A stretch of 64,000 nt of DNA from JAIOQJ01 sp963718635 (GTDB lineage: Bacteria > Planctomycetota > Planctomycetia > Gemmatales > Gemmataceae): assembly GCA_963718635.1 (NCBI GenBank), contig OY970367.1:5084001-5148000 (forward strand), given 5' to 3'. A model generated the notes under the pieces. The model did not search any database. It was not told the origin of the DNA and saw only the letters and a program-made list of their open reading frames with translations. A program made the position numbers and the translations under genes. This document shows positions 8,801-17,656 of this stretch, piece by piece; the first letter of the stretch is position 1; each line of letters opens with the position of its first letter.

Positions 8801-9082
8801 TCAAGCGGCTTGCGCTTGAGTAGCCACAACGCAGTTGTCGGCGATTTTGGCTTCGATCAGGTCGAGCAGGTTGCCGACCGTCGCGACGGTCTCCAGCTCG
8901 GCATGCGACAAACGCACGCGATAATGGCCTTCGATGCGCATGATGATGCCGACGAGATCGACCGAATCGAGGCCAAGCCCTTCGCGCAGTGAAAGATTGT
9001 CGTTCAATTCATCGAGATGAACGTCGCTGTCGGCTTCCAGGAATTCAACCAGCTTTTGTTGAAGTTCGGCGCGGGTGATCAT
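8801..9082 (-). CDS. Acyl carrier protein, 93 aa
   Basis: The protein has the four-helix ACP pattern with the phosphopantetheine attachment motif GLDSVDLV (Ser about residue 40) after an acidic helix (DELNDNLSLREGLG). It carries activated acyl groups as a thioester on 4'-phosphopantetheine. AAGGAAGGA precedes the ATG. There is no ketosynthase, acyltransferase or FabD/F gene next to it, so it is probably a specialised or orphan ACP rather than the fatty-acid synthase ACP. The neighbour downstream is an MFS transporter. Confidence 0.85.
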   Translation of the reverse strand: MITRAELQQKLVEFLEADSDVHLDELNDNLSLREGLGLDSVDLVGIIMRIEGHYRVRLSHAELETVATVGNLLDLIEAKIADNCVVATQAQAA

Positions 9083-9138
9083 GATTCGTCCTTCCTTGAA
9101 CGAGTAATTATGACGGAGGATCGGAATAGAGACGGACT

Positions 9139-9786
9139 TCAGTCCCGCTGAAGGCGTGAAATTTCGAGCACGGTCTTATGACCTTCCTCGATAGACTCCT
9201 GGCGGATGAGGCGGTCGTCGCCGTCGTACCAGAGATCGACCTGCACGCCTTCGGACAGCCGATAGTGAACGCAATCCACCTGTTGATTCAACATCTTTGT
9301 CTTTTCGACGCCGATTTTTTCAAACTTGGCGTTGATGATCTTGCCCGTGTCGGCATCGATGAGCGTTACGTTCGGGCCACGGTTGATTTGCGCGGGAAGT
9401 TTCCAATAAGTCGTTGTCCACACAGGGCCTTTGACGAGAAAGTTCTTCCCATCAGCGGTCATGTCGAGCCCGTCTTTGCCGACCTCGGCAGCAACAGTGT
9501 GTTTCTTGCCGTCGTCGTTCGTGCTGGTGGAAAACTTGCTTAGAACGTCGCCCTGCCAGGTCTCCGAACCTTTGAAAGTGTACTTATATGTGTAGAGCGT
9601 TGCCTTAACGACAACCTCGGCTTGGCAGGTCATGGTTTGCGTGCCGTCCGCGCGTGTCTCGATGACGATCTGGTTCGTCCCGGCGTGTTTCTTATCGACC
9701 TGAACGCTGAACGTTCGCTTCTCTTCGCCCGCTTGAACCAGTGCGGCAGCGAGAAGCAATACGGTAAGTGACAAGCGAGCAATCAT
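9139..9786 (-). CDS. Secreted protein resembling DUF6134, 215 aa
   Basis: The start at 9786 follows GGAGGAGG and gives a signal peptide (MIARLSLTVLLLAAALVQAG). The mature part is beta-rich, with KRTFSVQVDKKHAGTNQIVI, YTYKYTFKGSETWQGD and a late YRLSEGVQVDLWYDGDDRL. This order (a modest 'xxxGKxxG' start, a Y-x-Y-x-F..E-x-W-x-G middle, an xDLWYD end) resembles DUF6134-type exported proteins, recalled rather than searched. It probably lies in the periplasm or outer membrane. The first of the Uma2 genes ends 38 bases upstream. Confidence 0.65.
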   Translation of the reverse strand: MIARLSLTVLLLAAALVQAGEEKRTFSVQVDKKHAGTNQIVIETRADGTQTMTCQAEVVVKATLYTYKYTFKGSETWQGDVLSKFSTSTNDDGKKHTVAAEVGKDGLDMTADGKNFLVKGPVWTTTYWKLPAQINRGPNVTLIDADTGKIINAKFEKIGVEKTKMLNQQVDCVHYRLSEGVQVDLWYDGDDRLIRQESIEEGHKTVLEISRLQRD

Positions 9787-9824
9787 GGCAAACCTCCTCC
9801 TTGAGGTTGAATGATGAAACCTAC

Positions 9825-10439
9825 TCAATCCGGAAGAAATTCCGCTACCGAAATGGAAACATTCGGCATGGCTAATGGTGAGACGCTTTCGGTCTCAGTA
9901 TAAACGACGACTTCGGCATAAGCCGACTTTCGCGGGCTGTCCGAATCCACTTGCGGGTTACGATGAACAATTAGACTTCGAGCATTTAAATCGACAACCC
10001 AATAATCGGCGATTGACGCCGCCGCGTAAAGAGCGGCTTTGATCCCAGTATCGATCGACAGCGTCGAATCCGAAAGCTCGACCACTAGTAAGGCCGTTTT
10101 TGGCAGAGCCTTGTTCTTTCGCGGCGATCCAGCAACTACGGCCAAGTCCGGCACTGGATCTGTCCAAAGGCTGAGCAGCAAAGGCTGCTGAATCCGAACC
10201 CAATATCCTGCGGTAAACACGGCTTTGAGACAGTAATCGGCCAACCCGAGCGCTTGATCGTGGGGCGGGCCCGGGTTCGGCATCTCGATAACCTCTCCAT
10301 CGAGCAACATCGCTTTACGGCCTTCGAAACCTCCTTCTTCCCACTGCTGATGGAATTCGGCAACAGTTACGCGCTGCGGCTGTACCGATTCGATGGCCGG
10401 CTTATTTCCGAATTTCAGCGGTGCAGTCAAGACCGACAT
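9825..10439 (-). CDS. Uma2 family (DUF820) endonuclease-like protein, copy 1
   Basis: The protein has the PD-(D/E)XK-type Uma2 core: DPVPDLAVVAGS, then LLVVELSDSTLSIDTGIKAALYAA, then IADYWVVDLNARSLIVHRNP. The 204-residue length is normal for the family. I chose the ATG at 10439 (MSVLTAPLKFGNKP), which is shared with the two neighbouring copies and follows GAGGAC. Uma2 proteins are amplified in Gemmata-type planctomycetes and cyanobacteria; their physiological target is not established. It is the most diverged of the three tandem copies. Confidence 0.85.
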   Translation of the reverse strand: MSVLTAPLKFGNKPAIESVQPQRVTVAEFHQQWEEGGFEGRKAMLLDGEVIEMPNPGPPHDQALGLADYCLKAVFTAGYWVRIQQPLLLSLWTDPVPDLAVVAGSPRKNKALPKTALLVVELSDSTLSIDTGIKAALYAAASIADYWVVDLNARSLIVHRNPQVDSDSPRKSAYAEVVVYTETESVSPLAMPNVSISVAEFLPD

Positions 10440-10473
10440 CGCAACATGGTCCTCAGAAGACGATAACGAGGCA

Positions 10474-11085
10474 TCAAGGCAACATATCAAACACTAGAAC
10501 AACAGCACCCGGCATTGCCAAAGGTGAAACACTCGCGGTTTCATCGTACGTGACCACATCGGCATAACTGGATTGACGAGGGTTCGTCGTGTTGGCCTGC
10601 GGACTCCGATAAACAATCAACTTGCGGTTGTTCGTATCTATAACCCAGTAGTCAGCAATTAATCCTGCTGCATAGAGTGCGGCCTTTATTCCCGAATCGA
10701 TTTGGAGCGACGAGTCAGCCACCTCGACGACAAGCAAGGCCGAAGTTGGATGAAGGGCATAACTTCTTGGCGAACCTTCGACAATTGCCCAATCGGGCAC
10801 CGGATCAGACCATAAGTTCAAAGGCAGCGGCAGTTGGGGACGGAGCCAGTATTCTGTTCCAAAGATCTTTGTTAAGACATGCTGTGCTAACCCAATACCC
10901 ATACTGTGTTTTGGTCCGGGCATCGGCATTTCGAACACCTCTCCATCAAGCAGCATCGGCTTACGGCCTTCGAAACGTCCTTCTTCCCATTGCTGATGGA
11001 ACTCTGCTACGGTGACGCGCTGCGGTTGCGCCGGCTCGGTTGCCGGCTTATTTCCGAATTTCAGTGGTGCGGTCAAGACTGACAT
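10474..11085 (-). CDS. Uma2 family (DUF820) endonuclease-like protein, copy 2
   Basis: A 203-residue paralogue of the gene downstream, with the same N-terminus (MSVLTAPLKFGNKPA), the DPVPDWAIVEGS acidic strand, ALLVVEVADSSLQIDSGIKA and IADYWVIDTNNRKLIVYRSP. Its start at 11085 is preceded by GAGGACGATG. The three Uma2 genes are head-to-tail with about 35 bases between them, suggesting repeated tandem duplication and a single transcript. Confidence 0.85.
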   Translation of the reverse strand: MSVLTAPLKFGNKPATEPAQPQRVTVAEFHQQWEEGRFEGRKPMLLDGEVFEMPMPGPKHSMGIGLAQHVLTKIFGTEYWLRPQLPLPLNLWSDPVPDWAIVEGSPRSYALHPTSALLVVEVADSSLQIDSGIKAALYAAGLIADYWVIDTNNRKLIVYRSPQANTTNPRQSSYADVVTYDETASVSPLAMPGAVVLVFDMLP

Positions 11086-11120
11086 CGCAGCATCGTCCTC
11101 AAGAAAACGATAACCAGGTA

Positions 11121-11731
11121 TCAAGGCAACAAATCGAAAACTCGAACAACAGCATCGGGCATTGCCAAGGGCGAAACACTCGCGGTTTCATCATACGTAA
11201 CGACATCGGCATAAGTCGATTGACGAGGGTTCGTCGTGTTGGCCTGCGGGTTGCGATAAACGATCAGCTTGCGATTGTTCGTGTCGACGACCCAATAGTC
11301 GGCGATCGAACCTGCTGCATAGAGCGCCGCTTTCAAACGCGTGTCGTTCGATAACGAAGAATCCAAGACTTCAACAACTAGCAGAGCCGTCGTTGGATGA
11401 GCATCGTGATCTCGCGTGGCGCCTTTAATCACCGCACAATCGGGCACCGGATCAGTCCATAAGCTCAGAGGAAGAGGCAGTTGAGTACGATGCGAGTATC
11501 CTTTTCCGAAGATTTGCACCAAGGTCTCTTGCGCAAGCATATACCCTTGCTGTGCTTTGCTCCCGGCATGGGCATCTCGAATACCTCTCCATCAAGCAGC
11601 ATCGGCTTACGGCCTTCGAAACGTCCTTCTTCCCATTGCTGATGGAACTCTGCTACGGTGACGCGCTGCGGTTGCGCCGGCTCGGTTGCCGGCTTATTTC
11701 CGTATTTCAGTGGTGCGGTCAAGACTGACAT
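11121..11731 (-). CDS. Uma2 family (DUF820) protein, copy 3, apparent frameshift
   Basis: The N-terminal half (MSVLTAPLKYGNKPATEPAQ to AKHSKGICL) and the C-terminal half (AQETLVQIFGKGYSHRTQLP to RVFDLLP) lie in two frames. Aligning with copy 2 (MGIGLAQHVLTKIFG) shows that one G is missing near 11530: TTGGCGCAA would restore the frame where TTGCGCAA is read. With that base the product is a complete Uma2 protein with DPVPDCAVIKG and IADYWVVDTNNRK. GAGGTTG precedes the ATG. The gene could be genuinely broken, but the GCGC context is shared by many other breaks in this window. Confidence 0.75.
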
Positions 11732-11813
11732 CAGAGCAACCTCATTCGATATCGGCGCTTTATCGGCGCAATATACTTCACTCTATTCAATCCTCTCGAT
11801 GGGAGCCAATTCC

Positions 11814-13196
11814 ATGCTATCGCGCATCTTATGTCTGGCCCTGTGCCTTCTCGCCGTCACGTTCGCATCCGCCGCCGAGCCAGCGAAAAAGATGAACGTG
11901 CTGTTCATCGCCGCCGACGATCTCAACACCCGCCTTGGCTGTTACGGCGACCCGATCGTGCATTCTCCCAACATCGATAAACTGGCCGCACGGGGCACGC
12001 GTTTTGACCGGGCTTACTGCCAGTTTCCGCTATGCAATCCGAGTCGTTCGTCACTGCTAACGGGCACTCGGCCCGACACGACGAAGGTTTATGAGAATCT
12101 CACTCATTTTCGTAATACCATCCCCGCCATTGTTACGCTACCCCAACTCTTCCGAGACAACGGCTATTACGTAGCCCGCGTAGGCAAGCTATATCACTAT
12201 GGCGTGCCAAACGGCATCGGCACTAGCGGGCTCGATGATGTCAAATCGTGGGAACATGTGGTCAACCCGATTGGCCGCGACAAGAAAGAAGAAGCCAAAC
12301 TGACGAACTACCAGCCGAAGAATAAAGGCCTTGGCGCCACGCTGGCTTGGCATGCCGCCGAAGGGACGGACGAAGAACAAACCGATGGCATCGGCGCTAC
12401 TGAAGCAATCAAGTTGCTTGAAGCAAATAAGGATAAGCCGTTCTTTCTGGCAGTAGGCTTCTACCGGCCCCACGTGCCATGGTTTGCGCCCAAGAAATAC
12501 TTCGATTCTTACGATCTCGACAAAATCCAGATGCCGAAGGAACCGGCTGGAGAGCGCGAAGCCAAGCCGGCTGTCGCCCTGACCGTCAAGCCAGCCAACT
12601 ATGGGCTGGAAGATGAGAAGTGCCGCAATTGCATCAAAGCGTACCACTCGTGTACGAGTTTCACAGATGCACAAGTGGGACGCTTGCTCGAAGCGTTGGA
12701 CCGTCTCAATCTCACGGAAAACACCGTAATCGTGTTCTGGAGCGACCACGGCTGGCATCTCGGCGAACATGGGTTATGGCAAAAGATGACTCTCTACGAA
12801 GAGTCCGCTCGCATCCCGTTGATCGTGACGGCGCCTGGCAAAAAAGCCGGATTGGTGACCAAGCGCCTTGCTGAGCTAATCGACATCTACCCGACCTTGG
12901 CCGAGCTTTGCGGCCTAAAGACACCAGCAACGTGCGAAGGCGTCAGCCTGGTTCCATTGCTGAGCGAGCCCGCTCAACCATGGAAAAAGGCCGCCTTCAC
13001 TCAAGTGACGCGCGGCAAAGAAGTCGTGGGACGTTCAGTACGTACTGAGCGTTTCCGCTACACCGAGTGGGGTGACCAAGCTGTAGAGCTTTACGACCAT
13101 GATAACGATCCCAAAGAATACGTGAATCTTGCGGGTGAGGCAAAATTTGCAGACACCGTTGCCGAACTGAAGAAGGTCCTGCATGAAAAGCGCTGA
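11814..13196 (+). CDS. Iduronate-2-sulfatase-like sulfatase, 460 aa
   Basis: The formylglycine motif is LCNPSRSSLLTG (C-x-P-S-R, with Cys as the modified residue). N-terminal metal-binding residues are in FIAADDLNTRLGCYGD. The second metal site is WSDHGWHLGEHGLW. The block NIDKLAARGTRF..RPDTTKVYENLTHFR is typical of the iduronate-2-sulfatase branch. A signal peptide (MLSRILCLALCLLAVTFASA) starts at the ATG at 11814, eight bases after GGGAG. The enzyme is expected to hydrolyse sulfate esters of exogenous polysaccharides outside the cytoplasm, a planctomycete hallmark. The start lies about 80 bases from the divergent Uma2 gene. Confidence 0.9.
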   Translation: MLSRILCLALCLLAVTFASAAEPAKKMNVLFIAADDLNTRLGCYGDPIVHSPNIDKLAARGTRFDRAYCQFPLCNPSRSSLLTGTRPDTTKVYENLTHFRNTIPAIVTLPQLFRDNGYYVARVGKLYHYGVPNGIGTSGLDDVKSWEHVVNPIGRDKKEEAKLTNYQPKNKGLGATLAWHAAEGTDEEQTDGIGATEAIKLLEANKDKPFFLAVGFYRPHVPWFAPKKYFDSYDLDKIQMPKEPAGEREAKPAVALTVKPANYGLEDEKCRNCIKAYHSCTSFTDAQVGRLLEALDRLNLTENTVIVFWSDHGWHLGEHGLWQKMTLYEESARIPLIVTAPGKKAGLVTKRLAELIDIYPTLAELCGLKTPATCEGVSLVPLLSEPAQPWKKAAFTQVTRGKEVVGRSVRTERFRYTEWGDQAVELYDHDNDPKEYVNLAGEAKFADTVAELKKVLHEKR

Positions 13197-13222
13197 CATG
13201 CTGATTCTTCACGGCAAAAACT

Positions 13223-13240
13223 CGAAAGGGCGACCTTTCG
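13223..13240 (+). terminator. Small hairpin after the sulfatase gene
   Basis: CGAAAGG (13223-13229) pairs with CCTTTCG (13234-13240) around a GCGA loop, 27 bases after the sulfatase stop. No U-run follows, so the terminator call is weak. Confidence 0.35.
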
Positions 13241-13402
13241 CGAAAATCAGCTCAACGTGAATTATCCGCACCTTTGATTCCATTGCTCCATTCTGATTTC
13301 GCTGAGCCCAATCTCTCGTAATAGTGGTGGAATCCACTTGCACCATCGAAAAATCGTGTCGATTCGTGTTGAAGGACGCCCTTCCTTCCGCGCGGAGCAT
13401 TT

Positions 13403-14506
13403 ATGTACATTGGTTGGCGACATGCTGCCTGGTTTATCCTGGCCATTTGCCCACCGAATTTACAGGCGCAAGACTGCCCCAAAAGCAGCGGCGGTAAAGG
13501 CATCACCGTCGGGGTTCTCGACTGCGGTTTTCGCGGCTATCGCGACCATGTCGGCAGCGCACTCCCAAAGGGTATACGAACACAATCTTTCCGTGGCGAT
13601 CAAGACATCGAAGCGAAAGATAGCCTGCACGGAGTTCTTTGCGCGGAGGTGATACACAGTATTGCGCCGCAAGCGAGGATCGTCCTTGCCAATTGGGAGC
13701 CCGATGAGCCCGAATCATTTCTGCAAGCCGTTCGCTGGTGCCGTGATCAGGGAGCGATGATTGTCACATGCTCGGTTGTGATGCCCGGCTGGAGCGATGG
13801 ACAAGGCGGCGGCGAGACGCACTTGAAGTTGGCTAAAGCGCTTGGCCCGGCGATCTTCTTCGCCAGTGCCGGCAACCTAGCCAAACGCCAATGGCAAGGA
13901 ACCTTTCGCAACGGGGCCGACAACTGTCAAGAATGGCGCCCGGGGCTAACTGTGAACAGGCTGACCCCGTGGGGCACTCATCCTGTCTCGATCGAACTCA
14001 GGGGCGATGCCGACTCGACTTATCGCATCGTATTGAATGACGACTTGGGCCATGAGCTCAACTGCGAACAAAGAGCGTCAACCGCAGAACGATATGGCAC
14101 AACTCTCCGCTTTCAGCCGGTATCAGGCCGTGGCTACCAAATGCAGGTCAAGCTAATTGAAGGGCCCGGTGGCCCGCTCAGGTTGATTGTATTGGGCGCC
14201 GAATTGGAAATTGCTGCCGGCGAAGGAATGGTCTTTCCAGGGGACGGCCGCGACATCATCACCGTTGGAGCGATAGACGCTAAAGGGCAAAAGCTTTCTT
14301 CGAGTTGCTTTGGGGAAACCGACCGAAAGCCGAAACCTGATTGCTTTGCGGTCGTGCCTTTCGAAAGTCGTGTTCGAGCGCAGCCTTTCACCGGGACATC
14401 GGCTGCAGCGCCACAAGCCGCCGGACTCGCTGCCAGGTTATGGTCCGAAGCGCCTGCTGCAGCGTCCGATGACATCCGCCGAAAGCTGCTTAAAGCAATG
14501 CGCTAA
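13403..14506 (+). CDS. Subtilisin-like (S8) serine protease, 367 aa
   Basis: All S8 triad blocks are visible: Asp in ITVGVLDCGFRGY (about residue 38), His in DSLHGVLCAEVI (about 75), the oxyanion Asn in FFASAGN (about 155) and Ser in FTGTSAAAPQAAGLAARLW (about 340). A signal-like N-terminus (MYIGWRHAAWFILAI) precedes them. There is an insertion of about 130 residues, possibly a beta-sandwich, between the Asn and Ser blocks. GGAG lies six bases before the ATG. Export is likely. It follows the sulfatase on the same strand after 206 bases without a gene. Confidence 0.85.
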   Translation: MYIGWRHAAWFILAICPPNLQAQDCPKSSGGKGITVGVLDCGFRGYRDHVGSALPKGIRTQSFRGDQDIEAKDSLHGVLCAEVIHSIAPQARIVLANWEPDEPESFLQAVRWCRDQGAMIVTCSVVMPGWSDGQGGGETHLKLAKALGPAIFFASAGNLAKRQWQGTFRNGADNCQEWRPGLTVNRLTPWGTHPVSIELRGDADSTYRIVLNDDLGHELNCEQRASTAERYGTTLRFQPVSGRGYQMQVKLIEGPGGPLRLIVLGAELEIAAGEGMVFPGDGRDIITVGAIDAKGQKLSSSCFGETDRKPKPDCFAVVPFESRVRAQPFTGTSAAAPQAAGLAARLWSEAPAAASDDIRRKLLKAMR

Positions 14507-14535
14507 AAGCGAGAACATCCGGGCCGAAGATTCAC

Positions 14536-14593
14536 ACGAGCCTGAAGCGCCAGCGAAGAATTTAGTCTTTCTTCGCTAGCGCTTCAGGCTTGT
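14536..14593. repeat. Inverted pair of the CTTCGCTGGCGCTTCAGGC repeat
   Basis: AGCCTGAAGCGCCAGCGAAG within 14536-14559 and its inverted copy within 14570-14593 (one mismatch, GCTAGCGC) form a hairpin between the convergent subtilase and cupin genes. It is the same family as 201-346. Confidence 0.75.
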
Positions 14594-14650
14594 GTCAGCT
14601 AAACACGTAAGCGATGGCTAATGGGCACCGGCTCGGATTGTTGAACTACT

Positions 14651-15125
14651 TCAGTCCAATTTGTAAAGCGAATCGGCGTGTTCTTCGTGGCGAATCTCAT
14701 CAACGGGATCTTTTTTGCCTTCCCCTTTATAGAGACGATTCGGAGCGTTGAAAACGATGCCCTGCGCCTGCCCGACGTTCTGATAAGCATGCACGACACC
14801 GGCGGGAACGACCAGCGCGAAGGGTGCATCCTGGCCTGCGACCTTGACCTCTTTATGGCCGAAAGTCTTGGAATGGGGCCGATTGTCCCAAAGATAGACT
14901 TTGAAATTGGATGGCCCGATGAAACAGAAATAGTCCGCTTGGTCAACGTGTTCGTGCGGCCCGCGCAATGCCCGGCTCGGTCATCGAGATGTAGCACATG
15001 ACGGGATGGAACATCTCCAACAGCTCGTCATGGCGAAAGAGCTCGCAGAGCCAGCCGCGCTTGTCCTTGAAGATCGTCAACGGCTTCCAGATCACATCAT
15101 CAATCGTGCCATCGCGGAATTGCAT
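14651..15125 (-). CDS. RmlC-like cupin (dTDP-sugar epimerase-related), apparent frameshift
   Basis: The N-terminal segment, from MQFRDGTIDDVIWKP to VMCYISMTEPG, and the C-terminal segment GPHEHVDQADYFCFIGPSNF..VVPAGVVHAYQN..FNAPNRLYKGEGKKDP are in different frames. Together they make one cupin resembling dTDP-4-dehydrorhamnose 3,5-epimerase: metal/cupin HxH in GPHEHVDQ and VPAGVVHAY in the second cupin motif. The break is near 14963 within TTGCGCGGG. AAAGGAG precedes the ATG at 15125. The protein probably acts in nucleotide-sugar metabolism. A GT39 gene lies upstream on the same strand, ending about 45 bases away. Confidence 0.7.
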
Positions 15126-15168
15126 GCGTAGTGCTCCTTTCAAACCAATAATCGAGATGCGATTCGTT

Positions 15169-16611
15169 TTATTGCGATTTACCTGAAACTGCCAGCGCTG
15201 CTGATTTTTCGACGCCGGATATCCTCACGGCGCGGTGAAAACCATGTCGCGATACCGATTCGGTTTGCAGCGGCGCGAAGTCTGCCAAAAGTCGCTCGGC
15301 ATCCTGGTCGTCGCGCAAGAAAACAACAGCATCCGGCTGCTGCCGTACAAACTCGATGAGTTCATGCCTTTGTGTTGCAGAGAAGACATGTACGTCGTCG
15401 CGTCGCGTGTAAAAACGAATTGAGTCCCAATCGCGCGGATAGCACGCTATTGCGGTCGAAGGCGTTGACTGAATCGTGCTTTCGATCACCTGATGACGCA
15501 GCGAAAAGCGATCGTTGTACCACGGCAGCGCGAACAATACAGCGAGCAGGCAGACAGCGCCGGTAACGCAAGTTGCCGCAACTAGTCGCCGCTTCGATAA
15601 CAGTTCACGATGCAAAAGCCGATCGATCTGCCAGCCGATGGCTAATGCGAGAGGGCCTAGCATCGGCAGAATATAGCCAACGCGTTTGCAGCCGGAAGCC
15701 GAGAAAAAGAGCAGGCACCAAGCCGATGCGAGAAGCGGGAATGCGACAGACGGACAAGTGCGATTATAAATTTCGGCACGGATTCGATAGAGCATGACAG
15801 CCAATGGAATCAGTGCCAAACACCAAGGCATCGTGCCTGCAATGAGGTCGGGGAGGTAGAACCAAAAAGGCTTCTGATGATCGAATGGCGCCAGGAAACG
15901 CTGGACGTGATGTTTCCAAAAAAAATGTTCTGCGAAACCTGGCTCGTTCAACATATACGCATACCAGGGAGGGGCGATTGCCAGCATGGCCAGAATCATT
16001 GCCGCGATATCCCACGCTTTCGGCCACTTGACGCTTCGATCGAGGCAAAGATACGCAAACACGGGCGGCGCGATAAGAATCAGCGCGACTGGCCCTTTCG
16101 CCAACAAACACCAGCCGCACGCCAGACCAACTGCTGGCCACCAACGACGCGCGCCTTTGATTGCGCAATGCGCACAGGCGAGTGCGACCAGGACACCAAG
16201 ACTTAATGGCGCATCAGTCGCAAGAAATCGCCCCAAGTAAATGAATCGAGGCATCAGCGCCAGGGCTAAGGCGCCTAGAAAAGCAGTGCGTGCATTAAAT
16301 ACCCGACATCCCCACCAGTAGACGGCGAGCACGCTAAGCAGGCCGCAAATGCCAGGAGCTAAACGTGCCGCCCAATCGTGAACGCCAAACAGGGAATAGC
16401 TCCCCATGACTAGCCAATAGAGCAACGGCGGCTTATCGAAATAGGGCTGCCCGTGGTAGCTAGGAACGACCCATTCCCCGGCCGCCAACATCTCGCGCGG
16501 GATCTCTGCATAACGTGCTTCTTCCGGCTCCAACAATGCGCAGTCGAGGCGCAGAAAGAACATAGCGGCTGCCACGAGCAGCAGGGCAATGAGCCGTCGC
16601 GATTCATCCAT
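15169..16611 (-). CDS. GT39-type (PMT/ArnT-like) glycosyltransferase, 480 aa
   Basis: The N-terminus has the family's first-loop acidic motif (EPEEARYAEIPREMLAAGEWVV, a form of D/E-E-x-R-Y-A) and the YFDKPPLLYW block used by PMT_2/ArnT enzymes. Eleven or more hydrophobic segments and a soluble C-terminal domain of about 120 residues follow. These integral membrane enzymes transfer a sugar from a polyprenyl-phosphate donor to lipid or protein outside the membrane. The acceptor is not evident. The cupin gene downstream may belong to the same sugar pathway. Confidence 0.85.
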   Translation of the reverse strand: MDESRRLIALLLVAAAMFFLRLDCALLEPEEARYAEIPREMLAAGEWVVPSYHGQPYFDKPPLLYWLVMGSYSLFGVHDWAARLAPGICGLLSVLAVYWWGCRVFNARTAFLGALALALMPRFIYLGRFLATDAPLSLGVLVALACAHCAIKGARRWWPAVGLACGWCLLAKGPVALILIAPPVFAYLCLDRSVKWPKAWDIAAMILAMLAIAPPWYAYMLNEPGFAEHFFWKHHVQRFLAPFDHQKPFWFYLPDLIAGTMPWCLALIPLAVMLYRIRAEIYNRTCPSVAFPLLASAWCLLFFSASGCKRVGYILPMLGPLALAIGWQIDRLLHRELLSKRRLVAATCVTGAVCLLAVLFALPWYNDRFSLRHQVIESTIQSTPSTAIACYPRDWDSIRFYTRRDDVHVFSATQRHELIEFVRQQPDAVVFLRDDQDAERLLADFAPLQTESVSRHGFHRAVRISGVEKSAALAVSGKSQ

Positions 16612-16756
16612 GAACCGTTTTTCCCATTATCAGTGTCGGAATCCTTGACGAAGTCTAAAGACTTTCGCCAGCAGGAACAACCCGAGCCGAACTTTAGGAA
16701 ATGGGAAATCCGGGCCGGACGCATAAACGACGGATGAGACTGAAACACTGCCCAGC

Positions 16757-17656
16757 CTACCTAACCGCTCCACCATTGATGCGGATTGTTTGACCGGTGA
16801 TGAAAGACGCTGCAGGTGAGACAAGCCAGAGAGCGGCGTCTGCGACATCTTCCGGCAATCCCCAGCGTGCAAGTGGCGTTTCCTGCCTAACTCGTTCCTG
16901 CCAGGTTGGCGACGCCGATTCGCCCCACGCAGTCTTGATCCAGCCGGGGGCGATGCAGTTGACGCGCACTTTCGGCGCCAACGACAGCGCCAGGCTACGC
17001 GTGAAGGCCATAACCGCGGCCTTCGCCGTCCCGAAGAGTTGGCCGCTTTCTCCTTCCATCCCGGTCTCAGCCTGATCCCAGCCCATCGTCAAGATGACAC
17101 CGCCACGGACTGCGGCCATTCGCTCGCCAATGGAACGCGACAGCGACATCGTGGCTGTAACATCGACAGCCATCAGCTCGGCCCATTTGCGCTCGAAGGG
17201 CCAGCCGGGCGCGTCGCCGGTAAGCAGGTCGGCGCCAGCATTATTCACCCAGATATCGACGCCTTGGTTGGACCAGGCGCCCGTTGCTAAGCGCTTGCAT
17301 TCGTTCGGATCGCGCAAGTCGGCCAGCATTCCGTTCGCATCGGAACCATGAGCGCGAAGCTCGCCGATTGTCCGTTCGAGCGCCTCCTTCGAACGATACC
17401 CATGCACAAAGACGTCGGCGCCCGCGTCTGCCAGTTTTAATGCAATCGCTCGGCCGATGCCGCTCGTTGAACCGGTGACGACTGCACGTAAGCCAGAGAG
17501 GACTTTCGTTCTAGGACCAGCCACGAACTTTCTCGGCGGCTCAGGATCGGTGGGCAAGTTCTCGAGAATTTCCGCGATGGTTCTTTGCAGTACGGGATGA
17601 ACAATCGACGGCGCGATCTGAGCCAACGGCGTCAACACAAAACGGCGCTCGTGCAT
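16757..17656 (-). CDS. SDR-family domain protein, in frame with the FolK C-terminus
   Basis: Residues 1-35 (MHERRFVLTPLAQIAPSIVH..) are the C-terminal end of HPPK (FolK). After a 20-residue linker (PTDPEPPRKFVAGPR) comes an SDR Rossmann domain: TGSTSGIGRAIALKLADAGA, then DIWVNNAG, then LFGTAKAAVMAF and GLPEDVADAALWLVS. The usual catalytic Tyr of YxxxK is Phe here (FGTAK), and the Ser position reads TMGW, so ordinary SDR chemistry is doubtful although the cofactor site is intact. With the apparent frameshift near 17657 corrected, folK and SDR form one polypeptide of about 417 residues. A separate GTG start before the SDR part remains possible. Confidence 0.75.
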   Translation of the reverse strand: MHERRFVLTPLAQIAPSIVHPVLQRTIAEILENLPTDPEPPRKFVAGPRTKVLSGLRAVVTGSTSGIGRAIALKLADAGADVFVHGYRSKEALERTIGELRAHGSDANGMLADLRDPNECKRLATGAWSNQGVDIWVNNAGADLLTGDAPGWPFERKWAELMAVDVTATMSLSRSIGERMAAVRGGVILTMGWDQAETGMEGESGQLFGTAKAAVMAFTRSLALSLAPKVRVNCIAPGWIKTAWGESASPTWQERVRQETPLARWGLPEDVADAALWLVSPAASFITGQTIRINGGAVR

